NCBI RefSeq assembly: GCF_030732845.1
Contig: NZ_JASHKA010000014.1
Coordinates: 1-64,000 of the forward strand
DNA length: 64,000 bases
Direction: 5' to 3'
From: Roseibium sp. MMSF_3544
Lineage (GTDB): Bacteria > Pseudomonadota > Alphaproteobacteria > Rhizobiales > Stappiaceae
Shown here: positions 8,293-17,652 of the stretch, piece after piece
Numbering within the stretch: the stretch's first letter is position 1
Layout: each line of letters begins with the position of its first letter
The notes under the pieces: model-generated
What the model was told of the DNA's origin: nothing
Database searches by the model: none
Seen by the model: the letters and a program-made list of their open reading frames with translations, nothing else
Translations under genes and position numbers: made by a program

Positions 8293-10641
8293 TTACGCTC
8301 CCAAGGATCCAGCCGCTGCAATCGCGGCTTGTCCGAGGCAGAGGCCGCCGTCGTTGGCGGGGAGGGTGCGGTGGATGAGCACCTTTAGGCCATGTTCGGT
8401 CAGCCGGGCGGCAAGGCCGTCGTGGAGGATCGAATTTTGCATCACACCGCCGGAGAGCACGATCCGCTCGACACGTTCGGCCTTGGCGATGCGAACCGCC
8501 GTTTCAGCAAGGCATTCGATCAGACCAAGAGGAAACCGCGCCGAAATCCGGCCAGTGTCCTCACCTTTCTTTAGGTCGGCCAGCAAAGCCTCCCACAGCG
8601 GTCGCCAGGACAAGATGGTGACATCGTCTCCGGTTACGTGGACGGGGTAGCCGTTTTCCGTTTCAAGAAACGGCCGCGCCAGGGCTTCCATCACCGAGCC
8701 TGTCTGGCCTTCATAGGTTTGCCTGTCGGGGCAAATGCCGAGCGCGGCGGCCACCGCATCGAACAGCCGGCCGGCCGAGGACGACAACGGCGCGTTCAGG
8801 CCCTTGTCGATCATCTGATCCAGCACCGGAAGATTTTTGTCCTTCAGCAGTTTCGGAAGACCGGTCCCCTCCAACATCGTTTGATAACCGGGTCCAAAGG
8901 CTGCCCGAAGATGCGCCACCAGATTGCGCCACGGTTCGCGAACCGCCGACGCCCCGCCCGGCAGGGCGACCGGGAGGAAGTGCCCGGCGCGGTGAAAACC
9001 GGAATAGCCGCCGGTCAGCAGTTCGCCGCCCCAGATCGACCCATCGGTACCAAGGCCGGATCCATCCAGAAGGATTGCAAGGCTCCTGTCCTCGCCGGGT
9101 GGAATGCCTGCTTCCGCTAGCGCGGCCGCCAGATGCGCATGGTGATGCTGCACCTCGACGAGGTCCAATCCCGTCTCTTTTGCCAGGTCTTTCCCGACCT
9201 GTGTCGACAGGTAGTCAGGATGGCAATCGACCGCGATCAGATCCGGGTCGAACTTGTAAATCTCCCGGTAGAGCGCAATGTTCTTTTTGAAATCCTCCAA
9301 CGCGAGCCGGTTTTCCAGATCTCCCATATGCTGGGAAATGACGGCTTCGCCATCCCTGAGCAGGCAAAAGGTTGATTTCAGCTCACCGCCCAACGCCAGG
9401 ATTTTGGGAGCGGCGCTAAAGGCCTCGTGCAGGCGCAGGGGAGCTGGTGCATAGCCTCGGGCCCGGCGGAGGAACGCAGGTCCGGATGTGCCGAGCCGGA
9501 CGACGCTGTCGTCCAGCCGGTTTACGATTGCCCGGTTGTGCATCAGAAAGCCGTCGGCAATCCTTGAAAGCTTTGATCGGGCGTCTTCATTGTCGATGAC
9601 CTGAGGCTCTTCGGAGAGATTGCCGGATGTCAGAACGATCGGACTGTCCATCTCGTTCAGGAGCAGATGGTGCAGGGGTGAATAGGGCAACATGACACCG
9701 AGCCTGTCCTGGCCGGGCGCAAGTCCCTTCGCGAGCAAAGAAACGTCGGCTGTTTTCAGGAGCACAATCGGTGCGGCGCGGTCGGCCAGAAGCTTTTCCT
9801 CGGCGGTTTCGACGACACAGAACCTCCTGATTTGTGCGACATCGCGCGCCATCAGGGCGAGCGGCTTGTCGGGCCGGTTCTTGCGCGCGCGCAGCCGCAT
9901 GACGGCGTCCGTGTTCGTTGCATCGACGGCAAGATGAAATCCGCCGATGCCCTTTACCGCGATGATATCGCCCGCCTTCAGCCGCCGAACAGCCCAGCTG
10001 ATCGGGTCTTGCGTGTCGACACGGTGCGGGCCCTCTTCACACCAGAGTTCCGGCCCGCAGACGGGGCAGGCATTGGGCTGCGCGTGAAACCGCCGGTCCG
10101 TCGGATTGTCATATTCGCCCTGGCAGTCATCGCACATCAGGAAGGCTGCCATTGACGTCTTTGCCCGGTCGTAGGGAATGGCGTTGATGATCGAGAGGCG
10201 CGGCCCGCAATGGGTGCAGTTCGTGAAGGCGTAACCGAAGCGCCGGTTTGACGGATCGACTATCTCGCGCACGCAGTCGGGGCAGGTTGCAGCATCTGGA
10301 ACAATGCCGGTCGCGACTTCTCCGGATACGCTCGAAACGATTTCGAAGCCGTCGGAAGGCGTAGCGGTTGGCGCAGGCAGGTCGAACGTGATGATGTCGT
10401 CGATGCGCGCCAGTGGCGGACATTCAGCGCTCAGGCGCTTTAAAAACCGGTCGGCGGCCTCCGGAGCGCCGGTGATTTCCGCCAGCACACCTTCCGCGTC
10501 ATTGAGGACATGCCCGTTCAGCCTTTCGTCCTGTGCAAGGCGCCAGACAAAGGGCCTGAAACCAACCCCCTGAACAAGCCCCTTCACCCGCACGCGCAAA
10601 GTGACCGTCAGTGTCCCGGACGGCTGAGAGCACATTCTCAA
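8293..10641 (-). CDS. hypF: Carbamoyltransferase HypF
   Basis: HypF makes the thiocarbamate donor used for the cyanide ligands of the NiFe site, from carbamoyl phosphate and ATP, and passes it to HypE. The 782-residue length is normal. The order is an acylphosphatase domain (RVRVKGLVQGVGFRPFVWRLA, about residues 16-36), two zinc fingers (CPDC...CTHC and CDDC...CPVC), a YrdC-like domain (VKGIGGFHLAVDA) and a Kae1-like carbamoyltransferase domain with VQHHHAHLAAALAE and VLSGGVMQN. It is the last gene of the locus and its ATG overlaps the hupV stop by four bases, so it is translationally coupled to the H2-sensor genes. A stem-loop follows its stop. Confidence 0.97.
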   Translation of the reverse strand: MRMCSQPSGTLTVTLRVRVKGLVQGVGFRPFVWRLAQDERLNGHVLNDAEGVLAEITGAPEAADRFLKRLSAECPPLARIDDIITFDLPAPTATPSDGFEIVSSVSGEVATGIVPDAATCPDCVREIVDPSNRRFGYAFTNCTHCGPRLSIINAIPYDRAKTSMAAFLMCDDCQGEYDNPTDRRFHAQPNACPVCGPELWCEEGPHRVDTQDPISWAVRRLKAGDIIAVKGIGGFHLAVDATNTDAVMRLRARKNRPDKPLALMARDVAQIRRFCVVETAEEKLLADRAAPIVLLKTADVSLLAKGLAPGQDRLGVMLPYSPLHHLLLNEMDSPIVLTSGNLSEEPQVIDNEDARSKLSRIADGFLMHNRAIVNRLDDSVVRLGTSGPAFLRRARGYAPAPLRLHEAFSAAPKILALGGELKSTFCLLRDGEAVISQHMGDLENRLALEDFKKNIALYREIYKFDPDLIAVDCHPDYLSTQVGKDLAKETGLDLVEVQHHHAHLAAALAEAGIPPGEDRSLAILLDGSGLGTDGSIWGGELLTGGYSGFHRAGHFLPVALPGGASAVREPWRNLVAHLRAAFGPGYQTMLEGTGLPKLLKDKNLPVLDQMIDKGLNAPLSSSAGRLFDAVAAALGICPDRQTYEGQTGSVMEALARPFLETENGYPVHVTGDDVTILSWRPLWEALLADLKKGEDTGRISARFPLGLIECLAETAVRIAKAERVERIVLSGGVMQNSILHDGLAARLTEHGLKVLIHRTLPANDGGLCLGQAAIAAAGSLGA

Positions 10642-12089
10642 TGCACCGTGCAGACAAGGCAGGGATCGAAAGAGCGCACAATGTGCTGGACAGATACCGG
10701 GTCGGTCTCTTCCTTCCTGACCGGTGCCCCGACGAGCGCCTGTTCAAGCGGGCCGGGAATGCCGTCCTTGTCCCGAGGCGAAAAGTTCCAGGTTGTCGGA
10801 GCGACGATCTGGTAGTTTTCGATGCGGCCTTTTTCAATCGAGACCCAGTGTCCGAGCGATCCGCGCGCGGCCTCGGTCAGGCCGATGCCCTGGCCGCTGG
10901 CGGGCACGTCCCCGTGCGTGATATAGGGCTCACCGCTTTTAAGCGAACGGACCCAGGTTTCCATGGCCATGACAACGAGCGCCATCTCCAGGACCCGCGC
11001 AACGACACGCGTATGGACGGATCCGCCATGCCGTCCGACCAGGTCGCGGATAAGGGGATGACCATCGACCATCTGCCGGGCAAGTGCGCCTACTTCCATG
11101 ACGGTCCCGTCCGATCTCGGGGCCTTGCACCAGGAATACGCTTCGGGCTTTTCCGCGTCCGGCTCCGTTGAACCGGTAACAGGTGGTTCTGAAACGTTTC
11201 CTGACCTGTACCAGCTTGATGTCAGGTCTTCCGCGACGGAGGCGGGATTGAACGCGCCGGCGGCGTCATCGCGAATAACGCCTCGCCCGAACAGGTGTCT
11301 GCCTTCAAGACTGTAGGCACCGTAGCTCAGGAAGTTTCCGGTCGAGGGGCCTAGCGACTTCAGGTCAAGGGCTGCGGAGAGATTCAGGAAGCGCCTGAAA
11401 TCCGAAGAGTGCGGCCGCTTTTCTGCGGCCCAGGCTGTCAGGGCACTTTCGCTGTCCAGCGATCCGACCCGTTCAAGACTGTCACCGAACAAGGACCGTT
11501 CCAGGAATCTGCGAAAGGCGGTCAGGATGGCAGCAAGACGGGCGATTTCCCCGGGCGCGACCGAACGGGTGGACCCTCCGGGCTGAATGGACAGCGTATG
11601 CGGCCACTTTCCTGCCAGGATGCCGAGAATGTGCATGAACTGTGCCCGCGCGGGCAGGACCGCATCGACGGCGGTGCCGGTCATGGCCGTGAACCGTTCG
11701 CCGATATCTTCATACCAAGCTTCCCTGGCATAGATCGGCCGGGCGAAATCCGGCATGAAGAACAGGTAAAAATGTGTCAGATGATCAGCCACATTTTCGG
11801 TGGCGTGAATGAGATTGGTGGCGAGTTCCCCGTTCGCGGGTATGGAAAGGTTCATGGCCGATGTGAGCGCGCGAGCGGCTGCCACCGACTGGGACACGGA
11901 ACAGATGCCGCAGATGCGCGGCGCATAGACGATCGAGTCCAGGGGCGGCTTGTTCAGCAGGATCCGTTCAAAGCCGCGGTAGAGCGGAGACACCACCTCT
12001 GCTTTGACAACGGCGCCATCGGCATGATCGATTTTGACTTCCAGATCGCCCTCGACCCGATTGAAAGGACCGACTACCAGTCGCGTCAT
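10638..12089 (-). CDS. hupV: H2-sensing regulatory hydrogenase, large subunit HupV/HoxC
   Basis: This is a NiFe large subunit of 483 residues. The N-terminal Ni-binding motif is RICGICSVS and the C-terminal one is DPCLVCTVH, which is the very end of the protein. Catalytic hydrogenases carry a tail after this His that is removed by an endopeptidase; its absence is characteristic of the regulatory HupV/HoxC type. The open frame extends upstream to 12302, but that part overlaps hupU, so I take the ATG at 12089 (MTRLVVGPFNRVEGD), two bases after the hupU stop. With HupU it should detect H2 and control HupT. It is cytoplasmic, since the small subunit has no Tat signal. Confidence 0.95.
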   Translation of the reverse strand: MTRLVVGPFNRVEGDLEVKIDHADGAVVKAEVVSPLYRGFERILLNKPPLDSIVYAPRICGICSVSQSVAAARALTSAMNLSIPANGELATNLIHATENVADHLTHFYLFFMPDFARPIYAREAWYEDIGERFTAMTGTAVDAVLPARAQFMHILGILAGKWPHTLSIQPGGSTRSVAPGEIARLAAILTAFRRFLERSLFGDSLERVGSLDSESALTAWAAEKRPHSSDFRRFLNLSAALDLKSLGPSTGNFLSYGAYSLEGRHLFGRGVIRDDAAGAFNPASVAEDLTSSWYRSGNVSEPPVTGSTEPDAEKPEAYSWCKAPRSDGTVMEVGALARQMVDGHPLIRDLVGRHGGSVHTRVVARVLEMALVVMAMETWVRSLKSGEPYITHGDVPASGQGIGLTEAARGSLGHWVSIEKGRIENYQIVAPTTWNFSPRDKDGIPGPLEQALVGAPVRKEETDPVSVQHIVRSFDPCLVCTVH

Positions 12090-12091
12090 GA

Positions 12092-13114
12092 TCAGGATTT
12101 TCCCTTGTCCAGGGGCGGGACGGTCAGGTGGTCGGCGACGGCGTTTTCTTTCAGGCGTGTCGGCGTTGCGGCCTTGGAGAGAGACGCAAGCGCGACGAAC
12201 CAGGCCTTGGGCATGTCGGTCGGCAGTCCGACAGGAATACCGGCGACTTTGGGTGTTCTGGTGAAATCGTGCCCGGGCTCTTCGAATTCCGGCGCGGTAC
12301 AATTGATGCAGGGGTAGTTGCCATCAAGGCACGATCCGGACCCGTTCCAGGAGCGGATGTTGCAGTCTGCGCGGGCCTGCGTTCCCTTGCAGCCGAGGTT
12401 TTCCATCATGCAGCCGTGGTCGCACAGTTTCTCGGCGCTGGCCTTGTACTCATAGAACTCGTTTTTCGCACATCCGTGGTGAACGAGATGCATGGTGTAG
12501 GAGAGCGGCCGGGCCCATTCGTCGGTGTCGGCGGCGCCAAAGCTTCCCGCGGCGACCTGGTGAAGGGTTTCGCAAAGCCAGCCAGGGTGGATCGGGCAGC
12601 CGGCGATATTGATGACGGGCAGTCCCGCACGGGAGCGGAAATCAGCCCCGAGGAGGCCGCCGGGCTTGCGGCCGTCATAGGACAGGCCGCGGGCTTCGAC
12701 ATGATTGTCACCGGCTGCGGTGATGCCGCCAAAGGCGGCACAGGATCCGACGGCCACGACGTACTGGGCCTTTTCGGCAAGCAGGCGGATCCACTCCATG
12801 GTTGGCTGGCCGGTTCCCGAAAACATGTGAAACTTGCCGGTTCCGTTGGGCCCGCACATGGCCGAGCCTTCCAGGCACAGAATGTCGAGGCTCTCTTCAC
12901 CTGATGCCAAGCGTTCCATGAGATCGACCACATCGCGGCCGCTGGCTTCGCTCAGCGACGGGTGCCAGAGAACCTCGATATTGGCTGCATCCATGGCCGT
13001 GACCAGATCCGGATTTTCGGCGCCGAGTGCCGACAGCGTGCAACCACCGCAACCACCGGACTGCAGCCAGAACAAACGCACAGGCTTTGCTGCTTCAAAC
13101 GGTCTGAGGGACAT
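12092..13114 (-). CDS. hupU: H2-sensing regulatory hydrogenase, small subunit HupU/HoxB
   Basis: The 340-residue small subunit opens directly with the proximal-cluster region (VRLFWLQSGGCGGCTLSALG, residues 12-31) and has no twin-arginine leader, unlike HupS. Further Fe-S cysteine motifs follow (SCAAFGG, AGCPIHPGW, HHGCAKNEFYEY, GCKGTQARADC, PCINCTAPEFEEP). Lack of a signal peptide and pairing with a tail-less large subunit identify the sensor pair. Its start overlaps the hupT 3' end by 20 bases, so kinase and sensor are probably made together. It transmits H2 status to HupT through protein contact. Confidence 0.95.
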   Translation of the reverse strand: MSLRPFEAAKPVRLFWLQSGGCGGCTLSALGAENPDLVTAMDAANIEVLWHPSLSEASGRDVVDLMERLASGEESLDILCLEGSAMCGPNGTGKFHMFSGTGQPTMEWIRLLAEKAQYVVAVGSCAAFGGITAAGDNHVEARGLSYDGRKPGGLLGADFRSRAGLPVINIAGCPIHPGWLCETLHQVAAGSFGAADTDEWARPLSYTMHLVHHGCAKNEFYEYKASAEKLCDHGCMMENLGCKGTQARADCNIRSWNGSGSCLDGNYPCINCTAPEFEEPGHDFTRTPKVAGIPVGLPTDMPKAWFVALASLSKAATPTRLKENAVADHLTVPPLDKGKS

Positions 13115-14465
13115 GATCCGGGATCCTCAAGGTAAATTCCGCCCCGCCTTCGGGCCGGTTGGCGGCCTGGAGATCTCCCCCCAGTTTCAGCGCCATGTTG
13201 TAGCTGACATAAAGGCCGAGGCCGGTACCGGAGCCGATCGGCTTGGTCGTGAAAAACGGCTCGAACAGTTTGTCCATTTCGGCCTGTGCAATGCCGGTTC
13301 CGTTGTCGGCAACGCGAATGACAATGGTTCCGTTCTCGCTGCTGCAGGACAGGTCGATAGTGCCGTCCTCGCGGCCGGACAAGACGTCGGCGGCGTTCTG
13401 GACCAGGTTGACGACGATCTGGTGCACGTGCCCCTTGCGGCTCGTCATTTCCAGGCAATCTGGTGCGTTAAAGGTGATACCCGGCTTGATCCGCTGCGCC
13501 TTGATCACCCAGTCGACGGCCGTATGCATCAGCCGGACGACATTGAACGTCTCCGGCGCTTCCTGCTGATTGCTGGAAAAACGCCGAAGGTCCTCGACGA
13601 TGTCGCGCACGCGTTCGGCACCTTCCAGTGTGCCGTCGACAAGAGGACCGATATCCCGCAGCACCTTGTCGATCTTCAGGTCCTTTCGAAGGGCTTCCAT
13701 CTCCTGGCGCGACACATGGTTGTCGCTCGCCGTGAGGTACTTCTTGATTGCGGATCCATATCGCTTGAGCGCGTACATGTTGCCGAAAACGAAACTGATC
13801 GGATTGTTGAGCTCATGGGCCACGCCTGCAACGAGCCGTCCAAGGGCCGCCATTTTTTCCGACACGAGCAGTCTTTGCTGAGCCTGGCTGAGCTGCTCAT
13901 GGGCAGCGTCCAGTTCGCGGTAGGCACGTTGCAATTCGCCGATGGGGCGCCCGACCATCACCATACCGGCCAGACGTCCGCGATGGTCGTGGCGCGGCCT
14001 GCAGTTGAGCGCGACGACCGCTGCCGGGCCTTCCTTGACCCTTAGTCCGACGTCGCACGGGGCAACATCCTTTCCGACCACGAGCAGGTCCAGAAAACCG
14101 CCTGCCTTGTCCTTGTCTTCCTCAGCGAAGAGATCTGCGAACGGGGTGCCGAGCAACACATCTTCGCTTTGACCGGTCATGCTGACCAGCGCAGGGTTTA
14201 CCTGCTGGATCCGGCCATGCGCATCACACACAATGAGCACGTCGGTCATGGCGCCGAGCACGGAACGGATGAACTCGTCAGCTTCCTCAAGCGCGTCGTT
14301 CTTGTCCTCAAGCTCCGTCTGGGACTGGATCAAATCCGAATAGACCTCGTCCATCTTCTGGATGACATCGATCCAGACATCTTCGCCCGCGTCGTTCAGG
14401 CGGGGCTGATCCAGGCCCATCGTCGATGGCCTCGCGTCAGACGTATTTCCTGACTTTGGAATCAT
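13095..14465 (-). CDS. hupT: Sensor histidine kinase HupT/HoxJ
   Basis: The 456-residue soluble kinase has a coiled-coil-like N-terminus, a PAS domain (about residues 62-180) and a His-kinase core. The phospho-acceptor is H217 in GVAHELNNPISFVFGN, a sequence typical of HupT. The N-box is VNLVQNAADVLSG and the G-boxes are DNGTGI and GSGTGLGLYVSYNMA. There are no membrane segments, as expected for a kinase that reads the cytoplasmic HupUV sensor. It should phosphorylate HupR when H2 is absent, if it works as in Rhodobacter and Ralstonia. It starts three bases after the hupR stop. Confidence 0.93.
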   Translation of the reverse strand: MIPKSGNTSDARPSTMGLDQPRLNDAGEDVWIDVIQKMDEVYSDLIQSQTELEDKNDALEEADEFIRSVLGAMTDVLIVCDAHGRIQQVNPALVSMTGQSEDVLLGTPFADLFAEEDKDKAGGFLDLLVVGKDVAPCDVGLRVKEGPAAVVALNCRPRHDHRGRLAGMVMVGRPIGELQRAYRELDAAHEQLSQAQQRLLVSEKMAALGRLVAGVAHELNNPISFVFGNMYALKRYGSAIKKYLTASDNHVSRQEMEALRKDLKIDKVLRDIGPLVDGTLEGAERVRDIVEDLRRFSSNQQEAPETFNVVRLMHTAVDWVIKAQRIKPGITFNAPDCLEMTSRKGHVHQIVVNLVQNAADVLSGREDGTIDLSCSSENGTIVIRVADNGTGIAQAEMDKLFEPFFTTKPIGSGTGLGLYVSYNMALKLGGDLQAANRPEGGAEFTLRIPDHVPQTV

Positions 14466-14468
14466 GGC

Positions 14469-15962
14469 CTAAGCCTTTGCACCTGCGCTTTTCCGTTTGG
14501 CCGGCAATGCCTTTACGTTTTCAAGCCCGTATCGCTCCAGCTTGCCCCGAAGACCGACGCGCGACAAGCCGAGTTCCCTGGCAGCCTTGGATTTGTTCCA
14601 GCGGTGACGGATCAGCGTCTCCTTGATGATCCTGGCTTCAAGCTCACCGATCCGGTCTTTCAATGTGCCGTCAAGCTGCGCAAGAACCGGAACCTCTTCA
14701 ACGTCCGCGCCCCCAGGATCGGCCTGAAGAATATGCCTAGACAGGAGATCGGCGCCGAGCTTGCGTCCCTCCGTGCCCATGACCAGCATCTGTTGAATTT
14801 CATTCTGCATTTCGCGGACGTTGCCGGGCCAGTGATAGGCCTGCATGCAGTCCAATGCCTCTTCGGTCAGCCCGGTCACCGCCTTGCCGAGCTGGGCCAT
14901 GGCGCGGGTCAGGAGCGCTTTTGCGAGCACCGGGATGTCGGATGGCCGGTCCTTGACGTCCGGAAGCCGGATCACGATGCCGGCAATGCGATAGTAGAGA
15001 TCCGCGCGAAACCGGCCTGCCCTGACTTCTTCTTCCAGGTCCTTGTTCGTTGCCGCGATCACACGGACATCGATCTTGCGCGTTTTCGTGCTGCCGACCG
15101 GCCGGATCTCGCCTTCCTGGAGCGTGCGAAGAAGCTTGACCTGAAAGGCGGGGGACACCTCGCCAATCTCGTCGAGGAACACGGTCCCGCCATTGGCGCG
15201 CTCAAAAAGACCGACATGATTTTCGACCGCACCCGTGAAGGCGCCCCGCTTGTGGCCGAAGAGTTCACTTTCAAGAAGTTCGTCCGGAAGCGCGCCGCAG
15301 TTTTCCACCACAAAGGGTTTGTTCCATCGCAGCGATCCGTAGTGCAGCGCGCGCGCCGCCAGTTCCTTGCCGGTGCCAGAGGAGCCGGACAGGAGGACGG
15401 GCACATCGTAGGGCGCAACTTGCTGCAAGGTGCTGCAAACCGCGTTCATCGGACTGTCCGGACCGCGAATGATGCCGTCCTTGAGATCATAGTCGCGGCG
15501 CAGGCTTTCGCGGCGGTCCGCAATGGTCTTGGACGCGCCTGAAGGCGACATTTTCAGTTCGACCGCGAGCAGCTCGTTTTCGCGCTGCAGAGCGTAGAGC
15601 CTGCAGGCGTTTTGAAGCGTCAGGATGAGGTTTTCCGGATGCCAGGGTTTGGTGATGTATTGAAAAATGCCGGCTTCGTTGACGCCATCGATAATGTCGT
15701 GGGCATCGGTGTAGCCGGAAATAATCATGCGAATGGCATCGGGCCAGCGTTGGCGCACCGTCTTCAGAAACTCGACCCCGGTCTGATCCGGCATACGTTG
15801 ATCACAAAGGACAATCTGTACCCACTCGTCTTCCAGGACTTGTGTCGCCTCTGCAATCGTCGACGCGGTCTTAACCTCGAATTCTTCGTCCAGGATCCTG
15901 GAAATGGACTCCAGCGATCTGATCTCGTCGTCGATCACCAGGATGGTCGGCAGGTCGGTCAT
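14469..15962 (-). CDS. hupR: NtrC-family response regulator HupR/HoxA
   Basis: HupR has a receiver domain (phospho-acceptor D54 in VLCDQRMP), an AAA+ sigma-54 activation domain and a Fis-type HTH (LSRVGLRGKLERYGLE near the C-terminus), 497 residues in all. Walker A is SGSSGTGKE. The GAFTGA loop that contacts sigma-54 is intact (KRGAFTGAVENH), so it can be expected to activate -24/-12 promoters, two of which I find before hupS and hupD. Relatives are active when not phosphorylated, with HupT acting negatively; that is family knowledge and not visible here. Its start overlaps the hypX stop by four bases. Confidence 0.95.
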   Translation of the reverse strand: MTDLPTILVIDDEIRSLESISRILDEEFEVKTASTIAEATQVLEDEWVQIVLCDQRMPDQTGVEFLKTVRQRWPDAIRMIISGYTDAHDIIDGVNEAGIFQYITKPWHPENLILTLQNACRLYALQRENELLAVELKMSPSGASKTIADRRESLRRDYDLKDGIIRGPDSPMNAVCSTLQQVAPYDVPVLLSGSSGTGKELAARALHYGSLRWNKPFVVENCGALPDELLESELFGHKRGAFTGAVENHVGLFERANGGTVFLDEIGEVSPAFQVKLLRTLQEGEIRPVGSTKTRKIDVRVIAATNKDLEEEVRAGRFRADLYYRIAGIVIRLPDVKDRPSDIPVLAKALLTRAMAQLGKAVTGLTEEALDCMQAYHWPGNVREMQNEIQQMLVMGTEGRKLGADLLSRHILQADPGGADVEEVPVLAQLDGTLKDRIGELEARIIKETLIRHRWNKSKAARELGLSRVGLRGKLERYGLENVKALPAKRKSAGAKA

Positions 15963-17650
15963 GACGCGGCCCTCCGTGTCAGCCGGCGGGCTGGTGAGCC
16001 TGCGCGGTGGTTTGCGAGTGTGAGCGGTGTCCGCGACTTCGGGATCTTGCGAACGAAATTGTACCGGGCCACGTGGTAGCTCGGATCGAAGCCGAAGAAG
16101 TTTTTCCGCATGCGCTCAAGTTCGGCCGCCCGATAGGCATGAAGAGGCTTTTCCGCTTCGTCGCGTTCACGGCATGCAGCTTTCTCCTCAAGCCTGACCG
16201 TCAGGTCCTGCTGTGCAAGCTCTCGGGCCGCTTGTCTGGTTGCTTCGGCGAAGGACGACCCGTCTGCTTCCAGAACACGGTCGGCGAGGCCGAGGGCGAA
16301 CGCTTCATCTGCTGCCATCGGCAATCTTGCCCGGGCAATTCTGTCCGCGTTTTCCGGCCCGGCGTATTTCGGCAGCAGGTAGGTCCAGAATTCGGAGCCG
16401 TAAAGATTGCCCATATCCTTGTAGTGAGGATTGAGGATGGTTCCCGGCCGTATCCAGACCTCATCTGCGGCGCGTGCCAGAAACACACCGCCCGCGCCGG
16501 CGCCGCCGCCAAGAGCTGAGACAATCCACTTGTCCGTTGTGCGAATGATCGCCTCGGCGAGATCGTCTATCGCCTGAATGTTGGCCCAGCTTTCCTCCGC
16601 CGGACTGTCGGCGGCCTCGATCAGGTTGAGATTGAGACCGTTGGACCAGTGATCGCCGCCCCCGGTCAGAACAAGAACCTTGGCTTTGCTGCGGGCGGCT
16701 TTGTCGAACGCTTCCGTCAGGCGCCGGCAGGCGTCAATCCCCATGGCGCCGTTATAGAAATCGAATTGCAGAAAACCGGCGCCGTCTTTTTCCTCAAAGT
16801 GAATGTCCCGGTATCCGCCTGCAATCTCAGGAAGCGCCGCTGACTGTTCGGCGAAGACACGGGTCGCCGGCAGCTTAATGGCACCTTTTGCCGCCTTACG
16901 GGCATGACCGAGCCAGACCGCGCCGTCGACCGTCCTGAGAGCCAGCGCAGGCCCCGATCGTGCTATGGCCGCACCTGGCTCAGCGCCCGTTGCATCGCCA
17001 GTGAAAGGTCTGGCATCAAAGAGATAAGCAGCTTCCCCGAAGATGTTCGACAGCAGGCCGGGCATCCCGTCGGCCGAGCGGATCTTGCGAAGCACCATTT
17101 CGCTTGTGTCGGTGATCCAGTCGATTGCCCTTTCAGACTGACGCAGTACCGGACGCCATCGCATCTGGTCCTTCGCGAGCCGGGAAGGTGTCTGGTTGCC
17201 AGCGAGTTTCTCAAGTGCCTCAAATACGGCTGTGACTGCGGCTTCCGTGACTTCACGGCGATAAAGACTGGACTTGGTTGCCGCGCGAAGTGGGAATGTC
17301 CGGCTTGCCCAGACCGGACCGGCGTCAAGTTCCGCCTCGGCCTGCAGCACGGTGACACCCCATTCCGAAGCACCTTCGAGCACAGCCCAGTCGAGCGCAT
17401 TCGGTCCCTGGTCACCAGGAGGGCCGGGATGAACGATAAAACAGGGCACCTTTTCAAAAACAGATGCCGGGATGGCCCTCTTCAGAAAGGACGCGACGAC
17501 AACATCGGGTGCAAACAGGCGGATCGCTTCTTCCGTCACAGCATCATTGATGTCGAATTCCACCGAAACCTCGTGACCTGCCGACCGAAGATCGCAGTGG
17601 AGGCGCTGTGTCAGGGAATTGAAGCTGTGGCAGAGCAGAAGGATCTTCAT
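15959..17650 (-). CDS. hypX: HypX/HoxX, CO-ligand synthesis from formyl-tetrahydrofolate
   Basis: The 563-residue fusion has an N-terminal formyltransferase-like domain (VHPGPPGDQGPNALDWAVLE near residue 75) and a C-terminal enoyl-CoA hydratase/isomerase-like domain (GGGDHWSNGLNLNLIE, SALGGGAGAGGVFLARAADE). In aerobic hydrogen oxidisers HypX makes the CO ligand of the NiFe site from formyl-THF through formyl-CoA. Its presence suggests that this hydrogenase is matured under oxic conditions. It lies between hypE (two bases before) and hupR (four-base overlap), so it is in the same transcript. Confidence 0.95.
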   Translation of the reverse strand: MKILLLCHSFNSLTQRLHCDLRSAGHEVSVEFDINDAVTEEAIRLFAPDVVVASFLKRAIPASVFEKVPCFIVHPGPPGDQGPNALDWAVLEGASEWGVTVLQAEAELDAGPVWASRTFPLRAATKSSLYRREVTEAAVTAVFEALEKLAGNQTPSRLAKDQMRWRPVLRQSERAIDWITDTSEMVLRKIRSADGMPGLLSNIFGEAAYLFDARPFTGDATGAEPGAAIARSGPALALRTVDGAVWLGHARKAAKGAIKLPATRVFAEQSAALPEIAGGYRDIHFEEKDGAGFLQFDFYNGAMGIDACRRLTEAFDKAARSKAKVLVLTGGGDHWSNGLNLNLIEAADSPAEESWANIQAIDDLAEAIIRTTDKWIVSALGGGAGAGGVFLARAADEVWIRPGTILNPHYKDMGNLYGSEFWTYLLPKYAGPENADRIARARLPMAADEAFALGLADRVLEADGSSFAEATRQAARELAQQDLTVRLEEKAACRERDEAEKPLHAYRAAELERMRKNFFGFDPSYHVARYNFVRKIPKSRTPLTLANHRAGSPARRLTRRAAS

Positions 17651-17652
17651 GG

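Noticed and set aside
12834..14045. Plus-strand frame opposite hupU/hupT
   Set aside because: It is antisense across two overlapping certain genes, with low-complexity shadow composition.
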